Below, piece after piece: positions 49,083 through 57,055 of a stretch of DNA of 64,000 nt (its first letter is position 1; each line of letters starts with the position of its first letter). This DNA comes from Ardenticatenaceae bacterium (lineage in GTDB: Bacteria > Chloroflexota > Anaerolineae > Promineifilales > Promineifilaceae). The position numbers and the translations under genes are program-made. The stretch spans positions 1,612,001-1,676,000 of the forward strand of contig JACKBQ010000001.1 in the NCBI GenBank assembly GCA_020634455.1, read 5' to 3'. Under the pieces are notes generated by a model. That model did not search any database. It was given only the letters and a program-made list of their open reading frames with translations, and was not told the origin of the DNA.

Positions 49083-50375
49083 CTATTCCTGACGGCGCAC
49101 ATAATCTGCCAACTTGGGCAACAGTGGCCCAATGTCGTAGGGTCCCCACTGAGCCACTGGCCCGGCCGTAAACACCGTAAAGCCCAGCACATAATCATCT
49201 TGCCGCACCCCGGCATCATACCAGGCCAACTGGTTAATAAACGCCTCATCCCCGGTGCTGCCCCACCCTTCCTGCACCGCGTACTGCTGAAAATCAGCCC
49301 AACCCAGCCCTTCTGGGCCAGGGCGATTGCCAAGAATGCCATCAATGCCTGCCTCTGAAATGACCAGCGGAATCACCAATCCGCGCGGAATCAATAATTC
49401 CTCATAATACCAGCGGTAACGAAACGTCAATGAACCGCGATCCGCATGGAAAGGGTAGCCTGGCAGGGCACCGCCATAACCAAACGTCATTACAGGGGCG
49501 CTATACTCATGCAAAGAAAGAATGCCGCCATACTGCATGGCAGTTTCAATGGCGGGAATAAACAGGGCAAACTCATCCATTTCTGGCACACCAGTGGCAA
49601 AACCGCCAACGGCCGCTCGAAAACCATACCGAGCTAATTCCCGCACCCGCTCCTGCTCAAACCGAGCATACCAGGCCATCCGGTCCAGGCCGGGATCTGG
49701 CTCGTTCCACCCTTCCCAAAAATCAACGGCCGGATTGAGCTGATACTGGCGCAGTTGGGCCTGTACAAACTTACGCGCCTCTTCCTCTGGGTTGCCCACA
49801 TACTCCTGGCCTGCCCAATTGCGCCGCCCAATGATAATTGTATTGGGGGATTCTTTCTCTACATCAGCCAAAAACCCAAGATCATCTACCCCTTTGATGA
49901 CGGCAGGCTGCGCTTGTCGCACAAAAGTCATGATGCGCGGATCGTTGTTGAAGATCACATGAATGCTCAGCTTGCTTCTATTCGGGTCGCCCTGCAAATA
50001 AGGTGGTAAGGGTCCGCTGCCAATGGGTGTCGCCGATGGAATGGGCGTCTCTGTGGGCGTGGGTGTGGGGGTTGGTGTGTGCGTTGGCGTGGGTGTGCGG
50101 CTGGGCAGAATCGGGGTCACGGTTGGCGTGCGTGTAGGGCCTAGGGGCGAATTGTCGGCAAAGTTGAGCAGGGGGTCAATGGTGGCGGTTGGGCCGGGTG
50201 GGGTAAAGGTTGGTGGTACCGCAAAAGCAATCGCGGCCGAATCGTCACTTTGGGGAAGCAAGAGGGGCGCTGCCAGGGTGGGCAACGGGGATTGGTCCAC
50301 ACAGGCAGCCTGGGTGGTCAGCAGCAGAATCAGACAACAAAAGAGGTAGAATTGGCCGATTTTGGTCGCAGGCAT
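49083..50375 (-). CDS. Exported lipoprotein-like protein with a clan GH-A-type glycoside hydrolase fold
   Basis: 430 residues: a signal peptide ending 'TTQAAC' (Cys25, an imperfect lipobox) and a Thr/Pro-rich linker (residues 55-120) built of TPTPTPT repeats. A catalytic (beta/alpha)8-like domain follows with 'DFWEGWNEPDPG' (acid/base Glu225) and 'LVISEAGIDG' (nucleophile Glu341). The Asn-Glu-Pro / Ser-Glu-Ala pair is the retaining clan GH-A arrangement. The exact GH family and substrate were not recognised. It would act outside the cell on polysaccharide, tethered by the linker. Confidence 0.8.
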   Translation of the reverse strand: MPATKIGQFYLFCCLILLLTTQAACVDQSPLPTLAAPLLLPQSDDSAAIAFAVPPTFTPPGPTATIDPLLNFADNSPLGPTRTPTVTPILPSRTPTPTHTPTPTPTPTETPIPSATPIGSGPLPPYLQGDPNRSKLSIHVIFNNDPRIMTFVRQAQPAVIKGVDDLGFLADVEKESPNTIIIGRRNWAGQEYVGNPEEEARKFVQAQLRQYQLNPAVDFWEGWNEPDPGLDRMAWYARFEQERVRELARYGFRAAVGGFATGVPEMDEFALFIPAIETAMQYGGILSLHEYSAPVMTFGYGGALPGYPFHADRGSLTFRYRWYYEELLIPRGLVIPLVISEAGIDGILGNRPGPEGLGWADFQQYAVQEGWGSTGDEAFINQLAWYDAGVRQDDYVLGFTVFTAGPVAQWGPYDIGPLLPKLADYVRRQE

Positions 50376-50517
50376 GGCGGCAATGATACCATCGCTAATA
50401 AATTTATGTCAACATTAGGGTTTGATTGTTGGGCAACGGTCGTTCTTGCGCCAACTTGGGGCAATGTTACAATTTCTGCACACAGGGGTTCGCAATTACC
50501 CCACCGTGAGGAACTGT

Positions 50518-51360
50518 ATGACAACTTTGCTAATCATAAAATTTGTGGTGATGGCTGGCTTCTTGTTTATGTTTTGGAAACGGCCGTCCTTAAAATGGGG
50601 CGTTGGGCTGCTCACCGTTACCTCGGCCGTGCTGCTAGACACCTTCCTGGGCACCTTCAACCGGGATGAAATGCTGTCGCAGTTTGGCTTTTTCTTTTAT
50701 GTGATCGCCGGTCTGCTGATTGGCGGAGCCGCGTATTGGCTGTTTAGCCTGTTCCAGCCCACATTCGGCACCATCACTGCTCCTAGTTTGTCGGCGAATA
50801 CGGCCGTATCTCCCCCACTTCCCCCCACCAAAACCGACACCAACGGCATTCAGTTTGCCCCCGGCTCCGATGAAACCGGCACCGCCTTCGACCGCCAAAT
50901 GATCTTCGAGGAGATTCGTGACCGGCTGGGGCGAGAGGACGTGCTGGATTTGCTCTTTGACCTGGGCATTCGAGACAACGAAGTGATGACCCTTCAACAA
51001 GATATGCAGCAGCTCATCATCAATGTGATGGAGCTAACGGCGCAGCGCGGCCAAACCGGGCAGTTGGCCCTGGCCGTAGAGCGTATTCTCACTCCGCCTG
51101 CCCCCGAAACGCTGCCCCGGCTGGAAAAAATCTCGTTAGAATCGCCACCCACCATTTTGCGTCACTATTTGCTGGCACATTATGATTTGGAGAAATTGCA
51201 GAAAACGGCCGTTACCCTCGGCCTGGATTGGGAGCAACTTGCCGTCACCAGCAAAAAGTCTAAAGTGCGCGACCTGCTGCACACCCTGTACCGTCGCAAC
51301 CGAATTGATGAACTGATTGGCCTGATGCACGCTTCAGCAGCCTCAGGAAAGGAAGCGTGA
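50518..51360 (+). CDS. Membrane protein with two tandem death-like (EAD7-like) domains
   Basis: 280 residues. Three N-terminal hydrophobic helices (about 3-20, 27-45, 57-77) and a Pro/Ser/Thr linker (80-125) precede two helical domains. The second, residues 211-271, matches the effector-associated/death-like pattern of bacterial conflict proteins: 'LRHYLLAHYDLEKLQKTAVTLGLDWEQL...KVRDLLHTLYRRNRIDELIGLM'. The first, 127-190, has the same layout ('IFEEIRDRLGREDVLDLLFDLGIRDNEV'). Such domains recruit partners by homotypic contact, so a membrane-anchored adaptor is likely. TGAGGAAC precedes ATG 50518. The next gene starts one base after its stop, indicating a coupled operon. Confidence 0.75.
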   Translation: MTTLLIIKFVVMAGFLFMFWKRPSLKWGVGLLTVTSAVLLDTFLGTFNRDEMLSQFGFFFYVIAGLLIGGAAYWLFSLFQPTFGTITAPSLSANTAVSPPLPPTKTDTNGIQFAPGSDETGTAFDRQMIFEEIRDRLGREDVLDLLFDLGIRDNEVMTLQQDMQQLIINVMELTAQRGQTGQLALAVERILTPPAPETLPRLEKISLESPPTILRHYLLAHYDLEKLQKTAVTLGLDWEQLAVTSKKSKVRDLLHTLYRRNRIDELIGLMHASAASGKEA

Positions 51361-51361
51361 G

Positions 51362-52117
51362 ATGTCACGGCGCAGAAGCTGGACACTGTTTTTTGTACTT
51401 TTTAGCTTGATTTTTGGGGTGGGAACGGCCGTTGCCCAAGAAAATCCCCAACTCAGCCTCAGCCTTAGCCGAGATTTTGGCACCGCGCTGGGCAGCAACA
51501 TTCAAGGGCGCTTCTCTTTTCGCGTGGAAGGCCCAGATAATTTAAATAGCGTTTCCTTTTATATTGATGATCAACTGGTAGGCGAAGACAGCGAAGCCCC
51601 CTTCCGGCTCCAGTTTGAAACCGACAATTACCCCCTCGGAACGCATACCCTTTACGCCATCGGCCACACAACCGATGGCCAAACGATTGAATCCAATCAG
51701 ATTAGTCGCAATTTTATCTCTGGTAGCAGCGCAAACCGCACGGTTTTGCTCATCGTGGTACCCATTTTGGTGCTCTCGATTGGCGGCTCTTTGTTTGCTG
51801 CCTGGTTCACCAATCGGGGCAATAAAAGCGGCAATTCTGCCAACATTAAGGTACACGGCCCCTTCGGTGGCACCATTTGCCCCAAATGCCAGAAACCGTT
51901 TGCCCGGCACATTTGGGGCTTAAATATGGTTGTGGGCAAATACGACCGCTGCCCCCACTGCGGCAAATGGAGCCTGGTTCGTGCCTTGCCGGCAGATGTG
52001 TTGGATACGGCCGTTGCTGAAATGGCAGCCGAAGCGCAACATAATCAGCCCAAGCCCGCCGCCAACGACGAAGAAACCTGGCGCAAACGCCTCGACGACT
52101 CCAAATTTGACCACTGA
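51362..52117 (+). CDS. Signal peptide - Ig-like - TM - zinc-ribbon protein
   Basis: 251 residues: a signal peptide cleaved near 'AVA-Q' (residue 25), then an extracellular beta-sandwich of bacterial Ig type ('LNSVSFYIDDQLVGEDSEAPFRLQF', residues 28-118). One transmembrane helix follows (128-148). A cytoplasmic zinc ribbon has Cys173, Cys176, Cys197 and Cys200 ('CPKC', 'CPHC'), and the tail is acidic. The topology links an outside ligand-binding domain to an inside zinc module. It is coupled to the upstream tandem death-like-domain gene, so the two probably act in one membrane complex. No family with known function was recognised. Confidence 0.75.
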   Translation: MSRRRSWTLFFVLFSLIFGVGTAVAQENPQLSLSLSRDFGTALGSNIQGRFSFRVEGPDNLNSVSFYIDDQLVGEDSEAPFRLQFETDNYPLGTHTLYAIGHTTDGQTIESNQISRNFISGSSANRTVLLIVVPILVLSIGGSLFAAWFTNRGNKSGNSANIKVHGPFGGTICPKCQKPFARHIWGLNMVVGKYDRCPHCGKWSLVRALPADVLDTAVAEMAAEAQHNQPKPAANDEETWRKRLDDSKFDH

Positions 52118-52378
52118 TAACCTGGCAACATATCAATTGGACGTTAGTTGGCACAGATAATCACTAAAAAAACACAGTTTTTCTGTGTCAACCACTGTTT
52201 GTAGATGTCCAATTTGAATTTTTCGATCAAACTGATACCTGACACCAAGCACCGTCTAGCCACAAGCGTAGCTCCACCGTAATAGGGTCAATGTCCCATT
52301 TGGTTTTTTATGGAAATTTTATATACTTGCAAATGTAAGGCTGAATTGCTTTTTCAACTCGTTTTCCTCCTCCTTCCT

Positions 52379-52410
52379 GCTCCGGGCCCCTCCTCCCGGA
52401 GCTTTTTTTT
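52379..52410 (+). terminator. Strong rightward intrinsic terminator
   Basis: The stem GCTCCGGG / CCCGGAGC (52379-52386, 52395-52402) is followed by eight T. It lies about 260 bp after the nearest stop codon. Confidence 0.9.
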
Positions 52411-52427
52411 GCCCAGGCAAACAAAAA

Positions 52428-52448
52428 CGCCAGCATAATATGCTGGCG
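52428..52448 (-). terminator. Leftward terminator palindrome
   Basis: CGCCAGCATA / TATGCTGGCG around one central base, followed on the minus strand by TTTTTGTTTG. It serves the 52481-52831 gene. Confidence 0.85.
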
Positions 52449-52480
52449 CTCAGAAAATTAGGCTACATGCTTTGCCCGGA

Positions 52481-52831
52481 TCAGGTCAGAATCGTAGCCC
52501 GATCCCGACGGAACTGCTCCATTTGGGCAGCTTCGCGGTACGCTTTGTCCAGGCGTTGGGCTTCTTGTTCAATAGATTGGATCAGCCAACGCAAAGCGGC
52601 CGTTCGCGATTGTACCGTCATGACAGTTTCTACAGACGTTTCATGAGTAAAGGTTTGCATTTGGGCCATGAGATCACGTAATTCGGCCGTATGCTGCTGC
52701 AAAATTGCAGTTGCCTGTTCACGAGCCAGCACCCACTCCTGTGCAGTTCGGCTACCCAGCAAAAACTCATCCACCAAATTTCTTAATGGGTCACCAAATT
52801 GCGACTTGGAAAAATGTGCAAAACTGTCCAT
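52481..52831 (-). CDS. Helical/coiled-coil hypothetical protein
   Basis: A 116-residue protein predicted almost wholly helical, with heptad-like Leu/Gln/Glu patterns ('ILQQHTAELRDLMAQMQTFTHE', 'LRWLIQSIEQEAQRLDKAYREA') and no transmembrane segment. AAGGAG lies 8 bases before ATG 52831 and a terminator follows, so it is a real single-gene unit. No family was recognised. Confidence 0.65.
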   Translation of the reverse strand: MDSFAHFSKSQFGDPLRNLVDEFLLGSRTAQEWVLAREQATAILQQHTAELRDLMAQMQTFTHETSVETVMTVQSRTAALRWLIQSIEQEAQRLDKAYREAAQMEQFRRDRATILT

Positions 52832-52962
52832 TATGCAGCTCCTTGTGCTTCTATTGATAAGTTCTACCTATCATTATCAACGTCTAACCGTGACCTAACA
52901 ATAGAACAATTGTCAGGCTTACGTGATGGCTTATCGCACGAAATTTATTTTTTGGGCAACAT

Positions 52963-53862
52963 TTATTCCCCGCGCAAGAGTTCTCCGAACAACGCGCCAC
53001 CCAAAATCAGCACGGCACCAACTATTTGTACCCAACTCATCGTTTCGCCCAACAAGCCAGCTGAAAATAGAAGGGCTGAAAGAGGCTCTAAATATCCCAA
53101 AATAGCGACTGTCTGCACGGGCATTACCCCGATGGAAGAAAAATAAAAATAACAACCGAGACCCGTATTAACAATCCCCAGGATCAAAATGGGAATCAGG
53201 TTTCCGTCGATCTTAAACATTGAAAATCCTTGCTTGAAGGCTAAAAACAACGCCACAGTGATGAAGCTGATCATCAACTGCCACATGGGGTTTTCAAGGC
53301 CAGGAATGCTAACTGCCTTTTTATTGTAAATCACCATGAAGGCATACATCACTGCGGATAATACGCCAAAGGCCATGCCCCAGGAAGCATTGCCTAACAA
53401 TAATGCTTCTCCGTTCACACACAACATGCCAATGATCACGACAAAGAAGCCGATTAATGTGGTCTTGGCAAACTTTTCCCGAAATAGCAGCGGGGACAAT
53501 ATCATGACCAGGATTGGGCCGCTGTAATAGATCAGGGTCGCCAGGCTTACCCCAATCTGGACGTAAGCCTCGAAAAGGAACATCCAGCTTGTTCCCATCG
53601 CCACTCCAGAAATGACGATAAAAAGTAAATGCCCCCTATTTTTCCAACCCTGAAGCTTCTGTTTTGTAAACAAGAAAATCAAAATCAGGCACAGGCTGCC
53701 GATTAAGGAGCGGGTAAAAACAATTTCATAACTGCTTAACGTAATATGGCTTGCGACGATCCCATTCAACCCAAACAAGAGCAATGACAGGATATATTTG
53801 AAATATGCCAGTTTTTTTGAGGCGAGCATGTTTTTTTGATCCACCTTTTGGGTTAGGTTCAT
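52963..53862 (-). CDS. EamA-family (DMT superfamily) transporter
   Basis: A 299-residue permease with ten hydrophobic helices formed by two EamA repeats ('FGLNGIVASHITLSSYEIVFTRSLIGSLCLI', 'AMGTSWMFLFEAYVQIGVSLATLIYYSGPILVMILSPLLFREKF', 'LGYLEPLSALLFSAGLLGETMSWVQIVGAVLILGG'). It is an exporter of metabolites or amino acids, substrate unknown. It is divergent from a LysR gene with a 98-bp shared promoter region, so LysR control is likely. The AT-richer composition and absence of ACGGCCGT suggest recent acquisition together with the regulator. Confidence 0.92.
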   Translation of the reverse strand: MNLTQKVDQKNMLASKKLAYFKYILSLLLFGLNGIVASHITLSSYEIVFTRSLIGSLCLILIFLFTKQKLQGWKNRGHLLFIVISGVAMGTSWMFLFEAYVQIGVSLATLIYYSGPILVMILSPLLFREKFAKTTLIGFFVVIIGMLCVNGEALLLGNASWGMAFGVLSAVMYAFMVIYNKKAVSIPGLENPMWQLMISFITVALFLAFKQGFSMFKIDGNLIPILILGIVNTGLGCYFYFSSIGVMPVQTVAILGYLEPLSALLFSAGLLGETMSWVQIVGAVLILGGALFGELLRGE

Positions 53863-53960
53863 ATTTACTTCTGGGTTAATTTATCATATTCTCTTTATTA
53901 CAAAATTGAATGTTTGTCATACAATCCATGATGAAATTAGATGTTACAGAGAGATGCACT

Positions 53961-54839
53961 ATGAATATCCAAAAGTATGTTGCCTTGCTTGAAGTGATAG
54001 AGCACGGAAGCTTTACAAAAGCGGCTGAAGCCTTGAACTATACACAGTCCGGCATCAGCCGAATGGTGAATGAATTAGAAACAAAATGGGGGGTTGCTCT
54101 GTTGGAAAGAAGTCGCAGTGGGGTCAACCTAACATCTGATGGGGCCAACCTTCTACCTTACATCAGGCGTATTTGTCTTGAGCAGGAGAATCTAATGGCC
54201 CAAATTGACAACCTAAACAACCTGCAAACTGGCTTGATTCGTATTGGAACATTTTCGAGCGTGGCCACCCATTGGCTTCCAAATATGATCAAGATGTTCC
54301 AAAAAGATTACCCAAAGATTGATTTTGAATTATTGCTGGGCGATTACACTGAAATTGAAAGCTGGATATTGGAGGGGCGGGTAGATTTCGGGTTTTTGCG
54401 GCTGCCCACTTGCCAAGGCCTTGAAGCAACATTTTTAGAGCAAGATCGTTTGCTCGTAGTGATTTCACATGATCATCCGCTGGCGAATAGCAAAGCATTC
54501 CCAATCCAGGAATTACTAAACAGCCCTTTCATGTTACTGGAGAAAGGTGCCAATGCCGAAGTCTCGGAAATTTTTGAACAGCATCAGATCGTTCCGCAAG
54601 TGCGTTTTATTACTTGGGACGATTATGCCATTATGTCAATGGTGGAAAAAGGGTTGGGCATCAGCATCTTACCCGAACTGATTTTGCAACGCACCCCTTA
54701 TCAATTGGTGACAAAAGAACTTGAAATTCCTGCTTTCCGAAAAATTGGGATCGCCTCTCGGGAGCAAAAAACGCTTCCCTTGGCCGCCAAGCGCTTTTTA
54801 GACTATTTGCCCTATCGACAGAGTGCATCATTCATTTAG
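53961..54839 (+). CDS. LysR-family transcriptional regulator
   Basis: 292 residues with an N-terminal winged HTH ('YVALLEVIEHGSFTKAAEALNYTQSGISRMVNELE'), linker helix, and a C-terminal effector-binding domain ('LIRIGTFSSVATHWLPNMIKMFQKDYPKI', 'LEGRVDFGFLRLP'). ATG 53961 is preferred (GAGAGATGCACT upstream); the frame opens 17 codons earlier at 53910. It is divergently paired with the EamA gene, its probable target. The effector is unknown. Confidence 0.92.
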   Translation: MNIQKYVALLEVIEHGSFTKAAEALNYTQSGISRMVNELETKWGVALLERSRSGVNLTSDGANLLPYIRRICLEQENLMAQIDNLNNLQTGLIRIGTFSSVATHWLPNMIKMFQKDYPKIDFELLLGDYTEIESWILEGRVDFGFLRLPTCQGLEATFLEQDRLLVVISHDHPLANSKAFPIQELLNSPFMLLEKGANAEVSEIFEQHQIVPQVRFITWDDYAIMSMVEKGLGISILPELILQRTPYQLVTKELEIPAFRKIGIASREQKTLPLAAKRFLDYLPYRQSASFI

Positions 54840-54975
54840 TTATTGAACTTCTCCGCCACTTATATTGTTTAGCAAACGACTCTCCTCTGCCAGTAGTTCT
54901 CACGTTTTTAGCAAATCCAAAATCACCTTAAAAGTTCTGCCGGTACTTCACATTATGTTACCTTTGGTGTATACT

Positions 54976-55010
54976 GTGGCCTATTGTGGTTAAAAGTGGG
55001 GCATTGTGGT
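54976..55010 (+). promoter_or_regulatory. MraZ operator: four GTGGN boxes at 10-bp spacing
   Basis: GTGGC (54976), GTGGT (54986), GTGGG (54996) and GTGGT (55006) sit in exact 10-bp register upstream of mraZ. Direct repeats of this kind are the known MraZ autoregulation boxes of dcw operons. Confidence 0.85.
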
Positions 55011-55040
55011 GCAAAATTCCATAAATTTCCCAAAAAATTA

Positions 55041-55049
55041 TGCTAAAAT
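55041..55049 (+). promoter_or_regulatory. Extended -10 promoter of the dcw cluster
   Basis: TGCTAAAAT at 55041-55049 (TG-N-TAAAAT) lies 31 bases after the last MraZ box and 46 bases before the mraZ ATG. No clear -35 box is present. Confidence 0.6.
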
Positions 55050-55095
55050 GGGGCAATCAGAACAAGTGTTCTAATTTTAAGCACAGATAGCAACC

Positions 55096-55521
55096 ATGTT
55101 TTTAGGCGAATACACGCACACCATCGACAGCAAAGGCCGGATCACCATTCCGGCAAAATTCCGCAACCTGCTGGCTGCCGGGTTGGTGGTGACGCGCGGC
55201 TTCGACCAGAACCTGATGTTGTTCCCCATGGATGGCTGGCAAGAGCTGGCAGAACGAATTGCACAACGGCCGTTATCGGACGAAGGCGTGCGGGCGTTCC
55301 GGCGGCGGGTCTTTTCTGGCGCGGTTGATCTGGTACCGGATCGGCAGGGCCGGATTTTGCTGCCCCCCTACCTGCGCGAGTTTGCCAACATCGACACCGA
55401 TGTGGTCATCTCTGGCATGTTTAACTACCTGGAACTGTGGAGTAACGAAGCGTGGAACAGCGTGCGCGAGGATATTGAAAGTGATGGCGACGCTGCCCGC
55501 TGGGAAGATTTGGGCATTTGA
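55096..55521 (+). CDS. mraZ: Transcriptional regulator MraZ
   Basis: A 141-residue protein with two SpoVT/AbrB-like MraZ repeats: 'GEYTHTIDSKGRITIPAKFRNLL' and 'AVDLVPDRQGRILLPPYLREFA'. It opens the division and cell-wall cluster and should repress its own promoter through the four GTGGN boxes. No Shine-Dalgarno is evident. A family C spacer separates it from rsmH. Confidence 0.95.
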   Translation: MFLGEYTHTIDSKGRITIPAKFRNLLAAGLVVTRGFDQNLMLFPMDGWQELAERIAQRPLSDEGVRAFRRRVFSGAVDLVPDRQGRILLPPYLREFANIDTDVVISGMFNYLELWSNEAWNSVREDIESDGDAARWEDLGI

Positions 55522-55550
55522 GATTGTGATTAAGTGGCCCAGTGCCAGGT

Positions 55551-55596
55551 GTTCAAGTGGACACTTGCACACTTGCACACTTGCACGCTTGCACAC
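55551..55596. repeat. Word-iterated spacer, family C (CACTTGCACACTTGCA)
   Basis: Reiterated ACTTGCACACTTGCACGCT words, with a short complementary left arm (GTTCAAGTGG), fill the mraZ-rsmH junction. The rsmH ATG follows directly without a Shine-Dalgarno. Confidence 0.7.
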
Positions 55597-56517
55597 ATGA
55601 GCACTTTCTCCCACATCCCGGTTCTGTACGACGAAGTGCTCGATTTGCTGCGGCCTCAGGCAAACGGCCGTTACATCGACGGCACGTTGGGGGCAGGCGG
55701 CCATGCAGCCGGTGTGCTGCAAAAATCTGCGCCCTCAGGGCGCATTTTGGTCTTTGACAAAGATGCAGAAGCAATTGCTTTTGCCCAAAAACAGCTTACA
55801 TTCTTTGGTGACCGGGTGACGTACGTACACGCCAGCTACGCGGAGATGGGAACCCTGGCTACGCAGCACGGTTTTGCCCAAGTAGATGGCATCCTGCTGG
55901 ACCTGGGGCTTTCTTCCCGCCAGCTAGACAATCCCGAACGGGGCTTTTCCTTTATGAAGGAAGGCCCGTTGGATATGCGGTTCGACACCACAAAAGGTGA
56001 AACGGCCGCAGACCTGATTAACAATTTAGAGGAAGCTGCCCTGGCTGAGATACTGTGGCGCTACGGCGAGGAAAAGAGCAGTCGCAAGATTGCCCGGATG
56101 ATGGTGCAAGAACGGCCGTTCACCACCACCACGCAACTCGCCGAGAAGATCGCCCAAACAGTTCACCGCCGCGGACGCATTCATCCCGCCACCCAGACGT
56201 TTCAGGCGCTGCGCATCGCCGTGAACCGGGAACTGGAAACGGTAGAAACCGGAGTGCTGGCGGCGTTGGAGTTGCTGGGGACGAACGGCCGTTTGGCCAT
56301 CATCAGCTTCCATTCATTGGAAGATCGTTTTGTGAAGCAAACATTTCGCGACTTGAGCAAGAATTGTACCTGCCCGCCCGAACAACCGATGTGCACCTGC
56401 GGCGGTCAGGCCAACTTTAGGCTCATCACCCGCAAAGCGGTTCAGGCAACGGCCGAAGAAATTGCCCAAAACAGCCGCAGCCGCAGCGCCCGGCTGAGAG
56501 TAATTGAGAAGAAGTAG
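55597..56517 (+). CDS. rsmH: 16S rRNA (cytosine-1402 N4) methyltransferase
   Basis: A 306-residue SAM-dependent enzyme modifying C1402 of 16S rRNA. Motifs include 'HIPVLYDEVLDLL', 'GTLGAGGHAAGVL' (SAM loop), 'GILLDLGLSSRQLDNPERGFSF' and 'RLAIISFHSLEDRFVKQTF'. The C-terminal 'CTCPPEQPMCTCGG' cysteine pairs are common in the family. ATG 55597 matches the family start; the frame extends upstream through repeat DNA. It is the second gene of the dcw cluster. Confidence 0.96.
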   Translation: MSTFSHIPVLYDEVLDLLRPQANGRYIDGTLGAGGHAAGVLQKSAPSGRILVFDKDAEAIAFAQKQLTFFGDRVTYVHASYAEMGTLATQHGFAQVDGILLDLGLSSRQLDNPERGFSFMKEGPLDMRFDTTKGETAADLINNLEEAALAEILWRYGEEKSSRKIARMMVQERPFTTTTQLAEKIAQTVHRRGRIHPATQTFQALRIAVNRELETVETGVLAALELLGTNGRLAIISFHSLEDRFVKQTFRDLSKNCTCPPEQPMCTCGGQANFRLITRKAVQATAEEIAQNSRSRSARLRVIEKK

Positions 56518-56581
56518 GCAAGTTTGCAAGTGGCAAGGACGCAAGTAAATCCGCACTTGCACACTTGCAAACAAAAAAACT
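56518..56581. repeat. Word-iterated dyad spacer, family C
   Basis: GCAAGTTTGCAAGTGGCAAG words face GCACTTGCACACTTGCAAAC, giving an imperfect hairpin that fills the rsmH-ftsL junction. Confidence 0.7.
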
Positions 56582-57055
56582 ATGATGGCACGGCAAACCA
56601 GAGAACAGCTAAAACGTCTCAACGCCCTCACCGAAGCGCAAGCTGCACTCGGCTGGGGCGTCATTTTGGTTTTGGCCGCATTGCTGGGCACCATTTACGT
56701 CAGCCAGGCCAGCCGTATCGCTTCCGTCGGCCGCCGGGTACAAATTTTGCAAAATGAGCTGACCGAACTGAAGCGACAAAACAACGATTTAGAACGCGAT
56801 ATCGCCGCCGCGCAGTCACTGGAACGACTGCAAGCGGAGGCATCTCGTTTAGGGTTTGTAGAAGCAAGTCCTGATGATATTGAGTACATTATTGTGCCGG
56901 ATTATCCGGTCGAATTAGAAGAAACCGATCCGCTGGAGATTCTCCCCACGGTAATGGCCGTTCCGCCACCGGCCGAAACCGTGCGAGAAGCGCTTTGGCT
57001 CTATTTGAGCGATCGGTTCACTGATTTTATAAGAGGCGAAGCTCGTGAACAGTAG
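56582..57055 (+). CDS. ftsL: FtsL-like septum protein
   Basis: A 157-residue bitopic protein: a basic N-terminus, one transmembrane helix (about residues 24-43) and a coiled coil ('RRVQILQNELTELKRQNNDLERDIAAAQSLERLQAEASRLGF') ending in the 'xxLGFxxA' motif typical of FtsL/DivIC. A Pro-rich C-terminal tail follows. The position between rsmH and the class B PBP gene supports the call. The stop overlaps the next start by 11 bases. It should scaffold FtsI/FtsW at the septum. Confidence 0.8.
   Translation: MMARQTREQLKRLNALTEAQAALGWGVILVLAALLGTIYVSQASRIASVGRRVQILQNELTELKRQNNDLERDIAAAQSLERLQAEASRLGFVEASPDDIEYIIVPDYPVELEETDPLEILPTVMAVPPPAETVREALWLYLSDRFTDFIRGEAREQ

Larger units (their letters stand above)
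52118..52480. other. Intergenic region with two terminators
   Basis: It contains an intrinsic terminator reading rightward (52379-52410) and a palindromic terminator reading leftward (52428-52448). The 260 bp between the zinc-ribbon gene and the first terminator show no convincing ORF; a short RNA gene ending at 52410 is conceivable. Confidence 0.5.
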
